Position numbers and translations under genes: made by a program
In this document: one piece after another, positions 10,701 to 21,600 of the stretch
Numbering within the stretch: position 1 is the first letter of the stretch
How the letters are laid out: every line of letters begins with the position of its first letter
Notes under the pieces: model-generated
Told to the model about the DNA's origin: nothing
The model's input: only the letters and a program-made list of their open reading frames with translations
The model's database searches: none
Origin: Podarcis raffonei
Lineage: Eukaryota > Chordata > Lepidosauria > Squamata > Lacertidae
Length of the DNA stretch: 64,000 nucleotides
Direction: 5' to 3'
Assembly: GCF_027172205.1 (NCBI RefSeq)
Contig: NC_070614.1
Location: forward strand, 44,507,001-44,571,000

Positions 10701-13700
10701 TCACATAGGTCCACTCATTCCTGCAGAGAATCTCGTTCAACAACAGTGCTGGTGATGAAATCACATTAAATGAATATGGAGAGTTAGCAGCTGGCTTTGA
10801 TATTACAAATTTGGTCACTTTCCGAAATGGATCATATGTCAGGGTCAAAGTGGGGAGGCTGGATCCTCAGGCCCCTCCTGGCAAAGAGCTCACCATTAAT
10901 GCAGACAGAATCAAATGGCATAGTGGCTTCACTCAGGTGAGAAAATAACTGCACTGGCTCTCAGATGGCTACATTCATAGTTTTCCATAAAGATGGGGTG
11001 TAAGGGAGGGAAGAAAGCAATGCATAATTAAGTTTGTTATACACTGGAGGAGAAAAGAAAGTTTTCAAAAATAAGATGAAAATCTTATCTATGTTGAAAA
11101 TTCTTAAATAGATGGACAGTGTTTTAGTGGAGAGAATGTCTATTTGAAAGAGTCGAAGCAAAATAAAAAAATTCCTTCCACCTTAGAGACAAACTAAGTT
11201 TGTTATTGGTATGAGCCTTTGTGTGCATGCACACTTCTTCAATATAAGGTTTGTCTCTAAGGTGCTACTGGAAGGATTTTTTATATCTTGTTTTGACTAC
11301 AGCAGACCAACACGGCTACCTACCTGTTATTTGAAAGAGTAACTTTACTTGTTTTCTGGCCCCAATTCAAAGCGTGGTTTTGGAGCTATAAAGCCTTAAA
11401 CAGCTCAGGACCGCTATACCTGAAGGACCGCCTCTCTCTATATGAACCTACCCAGACCATGCAACCATTTCATCTGTCTCTTCCACAAGAAGTCTAGAGG
11501 GAGGAGACACGGGAGTGGGTCTTTTGAGCAGTGACTCTCCATTTGTGAAATGTTCTCTCCAGGTAGATTTGACTGGCCCCTTCACTGTACACCTTTAGGC
11601 ACCATTTCCAGGAGCTACCAACCCCATCCAGTTCATTATACCCTCCAGATACTTCCAGATACCTTTCTTTATTTCAATGGATTAGAGAGTGTGTCATCAG
11701 CATACTGATGATACCATGCTCCATGACACCTGCCAACAGTTTCACATAGATGCTAAATAACATAGGAGATAAACTGGACCTTCATGGGACACCACATCCT
11801 AAAGACTATGAAGCCAAACAAATATCTCCTAGAACTACTCACTCATAATGACCCTTCAGGTAGGAAACGAACTGCTATGCTACATTACCTCCAATTCCCA
11901 ACATCTTGAGGACTTCTAGGCAGAAAGATGGCTACTGCTGAACACTCCATCAACAGAGATAATTGTGTGGTGATTAGATAGCCAAATCGTAATTCTTGGT
12001 TATCATACTCTCTCATTGAAGATAGAGGGATCAAGGGGATTAATCTCTAATGCTCTCAGGAAAGCTTCTCTTCACTCCAGAGACGCAAAGTATTTTGACA
12101 GGGGGAGTGACTTGGAGTGAGGAACCACAATTGTGGGAACCAGGTCAGCAAAACCTCCCCCCCTTTTTTTACTGCTTTTGAGATTGTGATGATGAATTAC
12201 AAATGAGGTGATCTGTCTGCCGATCAAACTTTCACCTGGAAAGCGAACTAACTGCTGGTGTAAGAAGAAATATTAATCAGGCTAAAAACAAAACAATTGT
12301 TTGCGACTGAGAAAGATTATCAACAGATAAGAGTGCTCTGGTTCCTAAGAATATTCATTTTATATTATAACTCTCTGTCCTTTTTGTGGAGTGCTGGCTG
12401 CAAATGTGAAGCTAAATTCCTTAAATGTGGGAAGGAATGTACTTCTTTGTTAAAGAGACAGACACGTTTCTTCAAGGCAGAGACTGTTAAGGTGGAAACT
12501 AACAGAAACCATTATGGTGAAAGATCTGCCAGACCATGACAGTGGAATGGGAAAATGGGGGCAGGAGATTATGAAATGGAGAGGACCTCCACACAGGTAC
12601 CTGGAGCAGCCAAACAGACAAACAATGAAGTTCTGATGCTCGAGAAGTGAAATGAAACCATTGACAAAGACATAAAGAAATATCTTGAGATAGCAGATAC
12701 AGAGCTAAGAGAGAAAGGATCCTGTGTGCAATCTGGGGAATATATTTTTTTATGTTTGATGATTTATTGTGTTTTGATACCTGTTGGAAGCTGCCCAGAG
12801 TGGCTGGGGTAACCCCATCAGATAGGCAGGGTACAAACATTTTTTTCCCTTTCCTCTTTTCCTTTTTTGCTTATCTACAGTGGTACTTCGGGTTAAGAAC
12901 TTAATTCATTCCAGAGGTCCATTCATAACCTGAAACTGTTCTTAACCTGAAGCACCACTTTAGCTAATAGGGCCTCCCACTGCTGCCATGCCGCCGGAGC
13001 CCAATTTCTGTTCTCACCCTGAAGCAAAGTTCTTAACCCGAGGTACTATTTCTGGGTTAGCGGAGTCCGTAACCTGAAGCGTCCGTAACTTGAAGCATAT
13101 GTAACCCGCGGTACCACTGTACTTTGCATTTGCTTGTGGGTTGTGGGTTTTTTGTTTGTTTGTTTGTTTTGTTTTGGATGTTCTGTACTCTGGTACACCC
13201 AGGACGGATATGGATGGCAGGTGAAATACATTGTATGAGAGGCAGGGGATGGAAGATCTGCCAAGGTGGGAGCCTGGGAGAAAAAAGGGGAGCTCCTAGG
13301 TTAAAGCTGGAAAGGTCCACCCCCTTTTATAAGAGACAAGGGTTAAGATCTATCTTTGGTAGAGGGCTTTACATTCCCCCTCCTCTTCCTCTTCCTCTTT
13401 TCTTCCCCCCCTTTTTCATTTATGTAGATTGCTTTTTTATTGTATTCTATGTAGAAAGGTGTTTTGTTTTTTTAATGCAAATCCCACCATCTAGAGTCAC
13501 ATCAAAATAGCACCTAGTGAAATTCATGAATCAAATGGCAGTAATCCCATAGTCACATCTGCTAAACTTGCTTGCTATTGGGCAAAACAAATGCAAATTT
13601 TGTGGTCTTTTCACAACTTCCCACATGGCCATCAGTCATACTGTTGCCGTTAGCTGACCAAATAGGTGAGGGATATCCACCACCCCAGATTTTCTGCAGC

Positions 13701-16384
13701 CATGCCCAGCCACAACCACTGCTATCAGATGAATATAGTAAGTGGACTTTTTAATTAATTAAATAATAATAATAATAATAATAACAATAATAATAATAAT
13801 TTATTTATATCCTGCTCTCCCCAGCCGAAGCCGGGCTCAGGGTGGCTAACAACAGTAAAAATAACACAGTTTACATAAAATCATAATCAATTAATTGAAA
13901 TACATTCTAAAACCAACTCATTCTAAAATCAATTCAGACTCTAATTAATGGCAACCATTGGGCTAGAGTTCTATGAGGGTTGCAGAAGGCCTGGTGGAAC
14001 AACTCTGTTTTTCAGGCCCTGTGAAAAGATGTCAAGTCTCGCAGGGCCCTAGTCTCTTGTGACAGAGCATCCCACCAGACTCCACTTCGAGTCAGCTGTG
14101 TACATATGGATTATATATTCCACAATATTGGCCCTCCTATTTACTGATAAATCACCTTATGTTATATTAATTTAAACATTTTCTTAATATTAACCTTATC
14201 CCATATCTTCGGATAGGAACCACCACTTTCAATATGTAATGCCAATTGCCGTCCTGGTTATGGGAAGAAAAAGAAGGAGGGGGAGAAGTTTTGCTGTTAT
14301 GATTGTGATCCATGTCCACATGAGACGTTCTCAAATGACAAGGGTGAGAGATGCCGTGTTAGCATATACTATATAATTCATTTTAGTATATTCTGGGCAG
14401 ATCCATGCCCACATGAGACGTTCTCAAATGAGAAATGTGGGAGATAGCATGTAAAAATATACAAAACAATACAATTTATTTTAGTAAGCACTGCACTCCT
14501 TGACAATTTTGCTGCGTTTAATTTCTGGAGGAGGGAAGTCTTAAATTATGGCTTGATGTGTTGTCCTTATTGTTTATAGATAATATCAATATAATTTTAT
14601 CCTTCTAGAATACATTCTTCAAGATTGTATCTTCACATTTTTAAAAAGAATATATTTTAGAAAGGTGGTTGATGAATTTACCACCAACATTGACTAATTT
14701 ACAGTGGAATAAAAGTGGTGGCCCCTTCTCTAGAAACAAGGCTTTTGGGGGAGACGCTAAAAGTCCTGTCAAAAGTGCCTTTCTGTGGCCAATAGTTCAG
14801 CAACAATATTTCTCTTGTTTAACTATGCAGTGTCTGTGGTCCTGAGAAAAACAGAAAAGCACCACTAAAAGCATACAGCTTATCCACATTTGCTACATTT
14901 TTTGATTTTGTAAGCATCTAGGGCAAAAGCATTCATGACTAACTGCCTAAATTCAATAAAATGTGCAGAGCTTGACTCACTCTTTAGCCAAAATAGCACC
15001 CAGCAGAATTTGATTATAGTGTTTAAATTTAGCGCTTACAATGCAATTCACTCCCCTCTCGGAGTGAATAGTCAACAACCATTAGTCAGTTAAATGCTTT
15101 ACATGCAGTAATCACAGGTCTCACTCAGGCATCAATCAGTGCTACAGCAGAAGCAAATACAGGCAAGGTATTCTTTGTTACAAAATAGAATCCATATCTT
15201 AAAGCACTGAAACTGGGCTAAGGAGCTCCAGCGTGATGCATGTGGTCAGTTGCATGGTTCAAACAGAAGAGAGAGAGAGGATCAGAAAACAAACCATACT
15301 TCCTCACTTCTTGGAGAAGTGATATCACAGAGTCCTTTCTATAAATTTACAGCTCTGTAGTTCCCTTACTTACTGGCAATAATGCACAGTTGTTTGGCTG
15401 CATAAAATCTCCCGTACTGAAGATAACAACATTCTTTAGCATAATCATGGTTTTTTAAAATGATTGTACATTGTATTTTCAGAGAATGAAATATGTGCCA
15501 GGTGCCCTGCAGGTCAGTATCCAAATGAAGGCCAGGATCAATGCATTCCAAAGACAGCAAACTTCCTGGGCTTTGATGAAACATTGGCCATCGTTTCAAC
15601 TTTCTGTGCACTTTTATTCTCTCTGATCACAATTCTTGTACTTGGCATCTTCATTAAGCACAGGGACACTGCCATAGTCAAAGCAAACAATAGAACCCTA
15701 ACCTATATTCTTCTACTCTGCCTCCTCTTGTGTTTCCAATGCACTTTGATGTTCATTGGAAAACCAAGGTGGGTGACCTGTCTTCTCCGACAAACAAGTT
15801 TTGGCATCATTTTCTCTGTAGCCCTCTCCAGCATCTTGGCCAAAACCATATCGGTGGTTTTGGCATTCATGGCTACCAAGCCAGGGTCCAGGATCAGGAG
15901 ATGGGTAGGCAAAAAACTGGCTTACACCATTGTCCTCTCTGCCTCCATTGTTCAAGTAGGAATCTGTGTCTTATGGCTGGCAACCTCTCCCCCATTCCCA
16001 GATTTAGATATGCACTCAATGAGTGAAGAAATTATAATATTATGTAACGAAGGGTCAGTCCTGATGTTCTACTGTGTTTTGGGCTACATGGGCTTCCTGG
16101 CCACTGTCAGCTTCACTGTGGCCTTCTTAGCCAGGAAGTTGCCTGACAGTTTCAATGAAGCCAAGTTCATCACCTTCAGCATGCTGGTCTTCTGCAGTGT
16201 TTGGTTCTCCTTTATTCCTACATACTTGAGCACCAGAGGAAAATACATGGTGGCTGTGGAGATTTTCTCGATCTTGGCTTCCAGTGCTGGGCTGCTGGCT
16301 TGCCTCTTTTTCCCTAAATGCTACATTATTGTGATGAGGCCTGAGCTGAATAACAGAGAACAGCTGATACGGAGCAAAGCATAA
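6486..16384 (+). CDS. V2R gene B, complete (six exons, 895 aa)
   Basis: Vomeronasal type-2 receptor, a class C GPCR for peptide or protein cues, acting at the vomeronasal neuron surface. Join: 6486-6724, 7867-8158, 8703-9602, 10709-10936, 14217-14343, 15483-16384. The joined frame is open, with GT-AG borders and phases 2,0,0,0,1. Residues 1-30 include a leucine-run signal peptide; about 30-540 form the Venus-flytrap domain ([45 protein letters not shown]); about 554-620 the cysteine-rich linker; about 625-880 seven membrane helices; the tail ends [11 protein letters not shown]. Length is normal for the family. It is the most diverged of B-E, and exon 3 is three residues longer than in D and E. 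The start could also be the inner ATG at 6513. A candidate polyadenylation signal is at 17179-17184. The Vmn2r26-like name is from family memory only. Confidence 0.93.
6725..7866. other. Gene B intron 1
   Basis: Contains an A-run near 6829-6843, an L2 3' end and an AAT microsatellite, listed separately. Nothing else recognised. Confidence 0.7.
7395..7770 (+). mobile_element. L2-type LINE 3' end plus (AAT)n tail
   Basis: Decayed end of ORF2 (a [13 protein letters not shown] stretch on the + strand), then a 3' untranslated region with ATTGTAAACCGCC and GATGAAGGGTGAT, passing into an AAT microsatellite at 7726-7770. This is the layout of squamate L2 elements. Confidence 0.7.
7867..8158 (+). CDS. 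Gene B exon 2 (ligand domain, lobe 1)
   Basis: Acceptor TTTGCAG ends at 7866; donor GT follows 8158. It encodes [20 protein letters not shown] to GLYKIPQ, the first lobe of the Venus-flytrap domain. Confidence 0.93.
8159..8702. other. Gene B intron 2
   Basis: About 540 bp of AT-rich sequence. No repeat or gene recognised. Confidence 0.6.
8703..9602 (+). CDS. Gene B exon 3 (ligand domain core)
   Basis: Acceptor TTTTTTCAG ends at 8702. 300 codons from [11 protein letters not shown] to KPWQ; donor GT at 9603. Includes the [20 protein letters not shown] block found in all four complete genes here. Confidence 0.95.
9603..10708. other. Gene B intron 3
   Basis: The first 400 bp are AT-rich with no recognised element. 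The rest is an antisense L2 LINE, listed separately. There is no antisense L1 of the kind found in intron 3 of C and D. Confidence 0.6.
10015..10665 (-). mobile_element. L2/CR1-type LINE, 3' end, internally deleted
   Basis: The minus strand encodes the end of ORF2: [15 protein letters not shown], then directly [47 protein letters not shown] and [12 protein letters not shown]. About 50 residues normally found between MEPQV and LDYCN are absent, so the copy has an internal deletion. The 3' untranslated part has a TCTGGGCGGCTCACAGC stretch (+ strand). Confidence 0.85.
10709..10936 (+). CDS. Gene B exon 4
   Basis: 76 codons from [18 protein letters not shown] to IKWHSGFTQ, the last part of the ligand domain before the cysteine-rich linker. 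Acceptor CACATAG, donor GTGAG. It starts with Val where C, D and E have Leu. Confidence 0.92.
11165..11335. repeat. Unclassified interspersed repeat with fold-back ends
   Basis: Carries GTGTGCATGCACAC, GTCTCTAAGGTGCTACTGGA and CAGACCAACACGGCTACC, a motif set repeated in gene D intron 3 (44985-45300). Positions 11165-11194 are nearly the inverse of 11248-11283, so the piece can fold back on itself. I do not know the family name. Confidence 0.55.
11360..11640 (+). mobile_element. L2/CR1-type LINE fragment (ORF2 end)
   Basis: Degenerate + strand coding similarity (a [14 protein letters not shown] stretch) to the end of L2/CR1 ORF2, as in the better preserved copy at 10015-10665. Short and decayed. 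Confidence 0.55.
11640..11905 (-). mobile_element. L2/CR1-type LINE fragment (RT domain)
   Basis: On the minus strand, an eroded reverse-transcriptase segment runs to a tyrosine-alanine-aspartate-like box at about 11695-11715. It resembles the piece at 530-800. Confidence 0.5.
12735..12842 (+). mobile_element. L2/CR1-type LINE 3' end
   Basis: 3' untranslated end with GATTTATTGTGTTTTGAT, GCTGCCCAGAGTGGCTGGGG and GATAGGCAGGGTACAAA, typical of squamate L2/CR1 tails. Confidence 0.6.
12878..13119. mobile_element. Tc1/mariner (Tigger-like) MITE
   Basis: 242 bp bounded by inverted ends CAGTGGTAC and GTACCACTG and by TA on each side (12876-12877, 13120-13121), the Tc1/mariner target duplication. 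The interior is built of GGTTAAGAAC / TAACCTGAAGC repeats and has no coding frame. Same family as 48086-48312 and 60746-60958. Confidence 0.85.
13761..14100 (-). mobile_element. L2/CR1-type LINE 3' end with (AAT)n
   Basis: An AAT-rich microsatellite at 13761-13802 is followed by ATATCCTGCTCTCCCCAGCC and GAAGCCGGGCTCAGGGTGGC, the inverse of a common squamate LINE tail. Confidence 0.6.
14217..14343 (+). CDS. Gene B exon 5 (cysteine-rich linker)
   Basis: 42 codons from [16 protein letters not shown] to ETFSNDK plus one carried base. Acceptor GGATAG, donor GTGAG. It starts with Glu where the other genes have Val. Confidence 0.92.
14307..14490 (+). repeat. Tandem duplication including exon 5 tail
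   Basis: About 93 bp at 14307-14399 (last 37 bp of exon 5 plus intron) is repeated at 14400-14490. The second copy (GATCCATGCCCACATGAGAC) lacks an acceptor of its own and is a dead exon fragment in intron 5. Confidence 0.75.
14344..15482. other. Gene B intron 5
   Basis: Opens with the duplicated exon 5 tail. The remaining kilobase holds no recognised repeat. The MITE present in D and E intron 5 is absent. Confidence 0.6.
15483..16384 (+). CDS. Gene B exon 6 (seven-transmembrane domain)
   Basis: Acceptor ATTTTCAG ends at 15482; stop TAA at 16382-16384. It encodes [15 protein letters not shown], then seven helices with [13 protein letters not shown] after TM1 and [17 protein letters not shown] at the end. 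Confidence 0.95.
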
Positions 16385-17178
16385 ATGACAGAAGAGATTG
16401 TAATTTATGTTGGGAGTTAGGCTATGTAATCTTTCTGGCCAGTGTCAGATGTGGTGGTCAAAATAACAGAAGAGCTTATCTTATCATTTATGTTCTTGGG
16501 ATCCAGCATAGTTACATATGAGATGGAAATGAATTGGGTTACTCTAATCCCTTACTCTAATTTTCTGGCATCCACTTTCCCAATAGGTTCTGGAACTCCT
16601 GAGCAGATGTTGGGGTGTGTTGGAAACTGCAGATAGAAAAAAGGGAAAAGGGAACCTTGTAAGCTGCCTTATGTTGAGTGGGAGCATTGCTCAATATATC
16701 TGAGCCATGCACAAGACTCAATCAAGTCTCCCTCCAAATTATGGTAGAATGTGGGCAGTTTGGGTTGCATGATCTGTGGCTGTTGGAAAGGAATATCAGG
16801 CAAGAAGTGGAGACAGGCACTAGCCTGGGAAAATTGTGTATAGTGTGAGACCTATCTGCTCTTCAGGTATGTCTTCCCCAGAGAATGCAAAAGCCTTGTG
16901 CCATGTAAGATGTTACTGAGCTAGAACCCTCACTTTCTCTGCTCTTTCTTTGAAACTTCTCCTACCATTGGGTAAAAATACAAAAGAGGGTCAGCTATAA
17001 TTTGAACTAATGGGAACCTAAACAGAACTCTACTATTTGCCAAAAAGTTGAGAAATAAGGGATATCTAAGTAGCACTGTGAGGCAGAGTCGGTTTCCTTT
17101 AAATAACAATTCTAGTCACTGTTAAGTGGGAAGGGTTATATTTGTTTGTTCTTTGCTCTAACTATTCAACTGTTTCAA

Positions 17179-17184
17179 AATAAA
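17179..17184 (+). terminator. Candidate polyadenylation signal, gene B
   Basis: AATAAA about 800 bp after the stop codon, conserved at the same place in the 3' flanks of D (50872-50877) and E (63995-64000). The distance is long, so its use is unproven. Confidence 0.3.
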
Positions 17185-17230
17185 ATTCTTTCTTAAAAGA
17201 TTTCTTCACAGTCAATGTTTTTATAGCTGC

Positions 17231-17233
<3 letters not shown>

Positions 17234-17261
<28 letters not shown>
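17234..17261. repeat. (AC)n microsatellite
   Basis: About 14 uninterrupted AC units. Confidence 0.9.
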
Positions 17262-17904
17262 AATCTTAAAACTTCAAGAATAAACTGGGACTTCTACGCT
17301 TCTGTAATCTTATGCCTGCATTGAGATGGGGCTGGGAAGGGAGTCAGGAAGATGGGGCTGGGAAGGGAGTCACATTCCCATGAATACTGCTTCAGGCTCA
17401 GAGGGCTCAAATACTTGACAAAGCCCTGACAGTTCAGCATGACACCAGACACAAGGCATTTTTTCAACAGCCCAAACCTTCCTTACACCAAGGGTACCCA
17501 ATCTGTTGCCCTCCTGATGTTGCTGGACTACAGCTCACATCAGCTTACAATTGGCTATTATTATCATGGATGATGAAAGCTGTAGTCCATCTGGAGGGAA
17601 AAATACTGCCTATCACTGCCTGACAGTGATAGACCACCTAGTCTTTGGAATTACTACTTCTTACTAGAGTAAAAGACGGATAGCACAGTTGTTCCCAAGC
17701 ATACCACTCTACTTCAAACAGTAGATATGCGTTCTTTCAAAAGTATCAGGACAGTAATATCCAGGGTCTCTATATCCTGATATGGTTTGGACCCTTTCCA
17801 TCATTGTTTCCAAGATCTAGCAACGGGGAATAAATGTTACATATGTCAGAGAGTGTGTGGGCCAATAACAGTAGGAAATTAGACAAATTTTATTTTTGTT
17901 TGTA

Positions 17905-17985
17905 GTTATGGATGTCCTGCATTAGCAAGAAGACTGGACTTGATGACCTTAGACACCTCTTCCAAATCTCTGATTCTGTGATGTG
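17905..17985 (+). repeat. CR1-like 3' end
   Basis: Same relic as at 5925-6035 (CCTGCATTAGCAAGAAGACT, then CTGATTCTGTGATG), upstream of gene C. Confidence 0.4.
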
Positions 17986-18443
17986 ACCGATATGTTTACT
18001 TCAGAAATCTTCCCATTCCTGATGCAACACAGAGTCCAAAAACATAGCACAAAAGGTTATCTGCCCTGTAATTATTAAAATTACTATAATCAACTCACCT
18101 GGAATAGCTCCAGAAGGTAGAATGAAAAATAAAGAATCAAAAACTAAATCTGAAACGATGAAAAGCACCCCAGCGTTCCATTCACTGCTATGGTAAGGGA
18201 CGAGAGAGGAGACCAGGCTCTGTTATTTCAGTCAGTTCAGTTTCCCTCTTTCATTGTATAGGTCAAGTTTCAAATCACTCTAGATTATTTAGCTTTCAAT
18301 TCCTTTTTTTGGTAACAGTGAAAGTGGATTCCTGACCCTTTAATTGGCAACAGAATTGCCAAAGTCGGCTGTCACCAAATACATCCTGTTCAAGTCAGGC
18401 TGATGATAGTAACAATATAGTAGAGAGTAGAAGGATATTTGTG

Positions 18444-18661
18444 ATGAGGATGTTGTTGCTGCTGCTTCTCCTACTGCTACCCAATATGGTGCCCCAAGTG
18501 CACACTGTTGTTTGCAGCAGAAATAACCCTATGCATATTACCCATGAATGGTATGAACAAGGTGACCTTACCATTGGCGCCATAGTGTCTCATATCCTTT
18601 ACGTATTCCCCAGCATTTCCTTCCATCAACACCCATCTCACGACTTTATTGACAATCCAGT
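18444..18661 (+). CDS. Gene C exon 1
   Basis: [18 protein letters not shown], then [16 protein letters not shown]. Start chosen as the first ATG in frame; the inner ATG at 18450 is equally possible. Donor GTAAGT. Confidence 0.85.
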
Positions 18662-21600
18662 GTAAGTAAATGGACCTTAAGATTATTTCTTTTATTCCTT
18701 AGACATTTATATCCACCTAGAAAGTACTTTTGCTTTGGAAAAAATGCTATGAAAAAATATTTTTAATCTATTTTAAAAAAAACAGTCATAAGAATTTATA
18801 AGAATATTTTATTCTTGGTTCAGAGTAAAGAGGCGACACACCAAAACCTGCTTCAAGTTGGACAGTATGTCTCTATTATCCAGTGAAGCATAGAAAATTC
18901 ACTGAACTTCCCCAGTCAAAGAGGCAGAATTAGGGTTGTGCGAGCAGTGTACACACATTGGAGACAGAGCCATGGGAGCACTGCCTCAAAGCCAGGAAAG
19001 CCAGGCACTGGGCTTGAGGAGAGGGCCATGAGGATCTGACAAGGTTCTGAAGTCCTCCTGCCTCCTTCACAAAGCCTAGTTAGCAATTTTTCAGCTTTGA
19101 GAATTAGATGGAAGGATTCAAGGACCCTGCCAGAGCCTTTTGACTCCTTCCTAAGGGAAGGCAATGCAAGGCCTACATGGGTGCAAATTTTCAGCCTTGC
19201 AATAGGCGTCATAGTACCCAAGTTTGCCACTGCCAGTCAATCCTATAAAGCTCCATTTAAAGGCCAAGACAGCCAAGGGTCAAGAGGTCAGTTTGACAAC
19301 TTCATTTCTTCAAGTGCATTCACTACATCCTCTGGCCACAATAATCAAAACTGTTCCAGCACAAATGGAACAGAGAGTGCACTGCATACCATTTGACAGG
19401 CTCCAATTGTATCATGCAGTTCTGTCTGAGACTGATTCCATCTCTAAAGTGCTTCCAAAGACGTAGCAGCAGGCTGCTAACGTTATAAGAGAAATGCTCT
19501 CTTGGCCAGATGACAAAAGAATATTCAACACTGAAAAGCTCTTCCTGATAGCTGGTTGTGGACGCAGTGCTGGTAAAGATGAAGATTTGAAACTTCAGCC
19601 GTGTTTGAGCTGATGCAGTTTCAGATAACCATCACTTGCTCTCTAGCCATTGATCCTCCTGCCCACAGTAATACATCATGGCAACTTTTGGGTTCAAATC
19701 TCCATTTTCTGGGTCACCTGCAACTTAGGCACTTTTGTGAGTATCCAAGGGGAGAGAGGAGAGCTATGAAGCCCAGCTTGAGCTGCTTTAGTGAAGGATG
19801 GTACAAAATGGAAGCCATGTCTAAAGTACATTGCAAACAATCCGGGATACATTTTAAATACGCTTAGTAATAATGGGAGGAGAGCCCTTTTACCATCATC
19901 ACTGCTAGATCATCACTGGGCATTCTTCATATTCAAAATGGCAGCTGCCAATTCCTTTATTTAATATCATACCATTTCTATTGCTAGGGACAGCTATGTA
20001 CTGACAAAGGGATATTGAACTGATTTCAATAATTGTAGCATAGCCATGTGGCACAGTTCTTGTTTCTAGTGATAAAGAGCAACATGGTTAAAAAACCTGA
20101 AGCTTCATAAGTGAAGATCTCTTCTCAACCTGTGTTCAGACAAACATAAAATTTGACTTGGATGGAGGAGACACCCCAACATTAACTCTAAAAGCACAAA
20201 GCAATTTCAATATTTACAAGAATATTTAACAGAGGCAGTTGAATCTCTGACATCTTGATGCTGTGCACTGTTTTATTCCCCATAAAATAGTAACACACTT
20301 TATTTGTAGGGTGATTAGAAAGTTCTACCAACACATCCTCGCCTTGGTGTTTGCTGTTGATGAAATCAATGGGAATCCCAAGATCTTGCCCAATGCCACG
20401 CTTGGATTCCACATCTATGATAGCTGTTTTGATTCAAGGATGACCTACCAAAACACTCTGGATCTGCTCTTTAAATCACTTCACTTTGTCCCCAACTACA
20501 TATGTGGAAATCAGAAAAAAATAGTAGGAGTCATTGGGGGACTTAGCTCTGACACCTCCTCATCCATGGCAGATGTCTTAGGCATTTACAAAATCCCACA
20601 GGTACATAATATGGATATATCATTCCGTAGTTCACTCTACACTCCTTCAGCTAGGAAGCTGTTGATTCATAAGTATCAAGTCAACAAAGGAAAATGGTTG
20701 CATTGCAATATATCAATATATTTGAGGAGGTTAGTATGCGCATAAACCAACTTTTATGAGGGAGCCAAGTTCCCAAAGATGTGTTTAATATATTTAGTGG
20801 AGGATTGGGCTCACATTATTTCAATTCTGCAAGCATTGTCCTAGCTGTCTGAAAAGTACCAATCCCAATTCAAGCTGTTGATAATCGCTTGCACAGGCAT
20901 AAATAACTCAAGACAAGAATGGCCCTCTCCCTAGGAATCATGAAATTCCCACCTCGTGGAAGTGTGATATTATTCAGCACTGTCCTCTTTCAGAGGCTAA
21001 TGAAAAGCAATTTTCTTGTTATTTTTCTGGCATTTGAGGAGAGAAAAATAGTGGTACCATTTTTGTGTTGTTCTGCTACATTACTGAACTTCATTTTAGT
21101 TGCCTTAATTTTTGCTGGCATTTTGATTCATTATATAGGATATGGTTTATTGTTGTTCACAGGAAATCTACAGGAGAACCCCCATGAGAGTTCTTAGTAC
21201 ATAAACCATCAAAGTCTCTCTAAAAGAGCTTTAAAGGTTATAGACCAAAATAACATGATCAATGGTTTGTCTCCCTCCATTTCCACAATCAAGTTTTGTT
21301 GATTTATCCAAGCAGTATGTGGAAAAGAGCAGGGATAAATGCTCTCCTGACTTTGACATAATTCATGTGTACAAGTATGCGACTGTGATGACACCACAAT
21401 AATAGAAATTAATATCTATATAAATAAATGAGCAAGATTGTTTGTTTTGTGCGTTTTCCTATGTAAATGGGAGGGTGGCCCTTTCTCTAAGATTAGAAAA
21501 GATGGAATGCATAGGATTTATATTAGATAAATGAGTGTGTTGTGAATTCTTGTTTCCACATGGAAAAGTTTGGCTTTTTTCTTTCTCAGATTTCATATGG

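Larger units (their letters stand above)
10937..14216. other. Gene B intron 4
   Basis: Almost entirely transposon debris: a fold-back repeat (about 11165-11335), L2 pieces on both strands (11360-11905), an L2 3' end (about 12735-12842), a Tc1/mariner MITE (12878-13119) and an antisense L2 end (13761-14100). The stretch 11905-12730 and the pyrimidine-rich 13122-13700 hold nothing I can name. Confidence 0.6.
16385..18443. other. Intergenic B-C
   Basis: The first 800 bp (to a candidate AATAAA at 17179-17184) matches the 3' flank of D and E. An AC microsatellite is at 17234-17261 and a CR1-like end at about 17905-17985. The last 380 bp is the conserved V2R 5' flank. No other gene seen. Confidence 0.6.

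Noticed and set aside
13124-13510. 128-codon frame in gene B intron 4
   Set aside because: Low-complexity, pyrimidine-rich sequence with no conserved counterpart.
15703-15955. Antisense frames opposite exon 6 (also at 34586, 34967, 49329, 61981)
   Set aside because: Shadow frames of a highly conserved exon; similarity between genes follows from the sense strand.
20919-21197. Open frame in intron 2 of gene C, with relatives in D (40491) and E (54850)
   Set aside because: It is kept only because the introns are duplicates. The frame is broken in E, and there is no splice or domain support.
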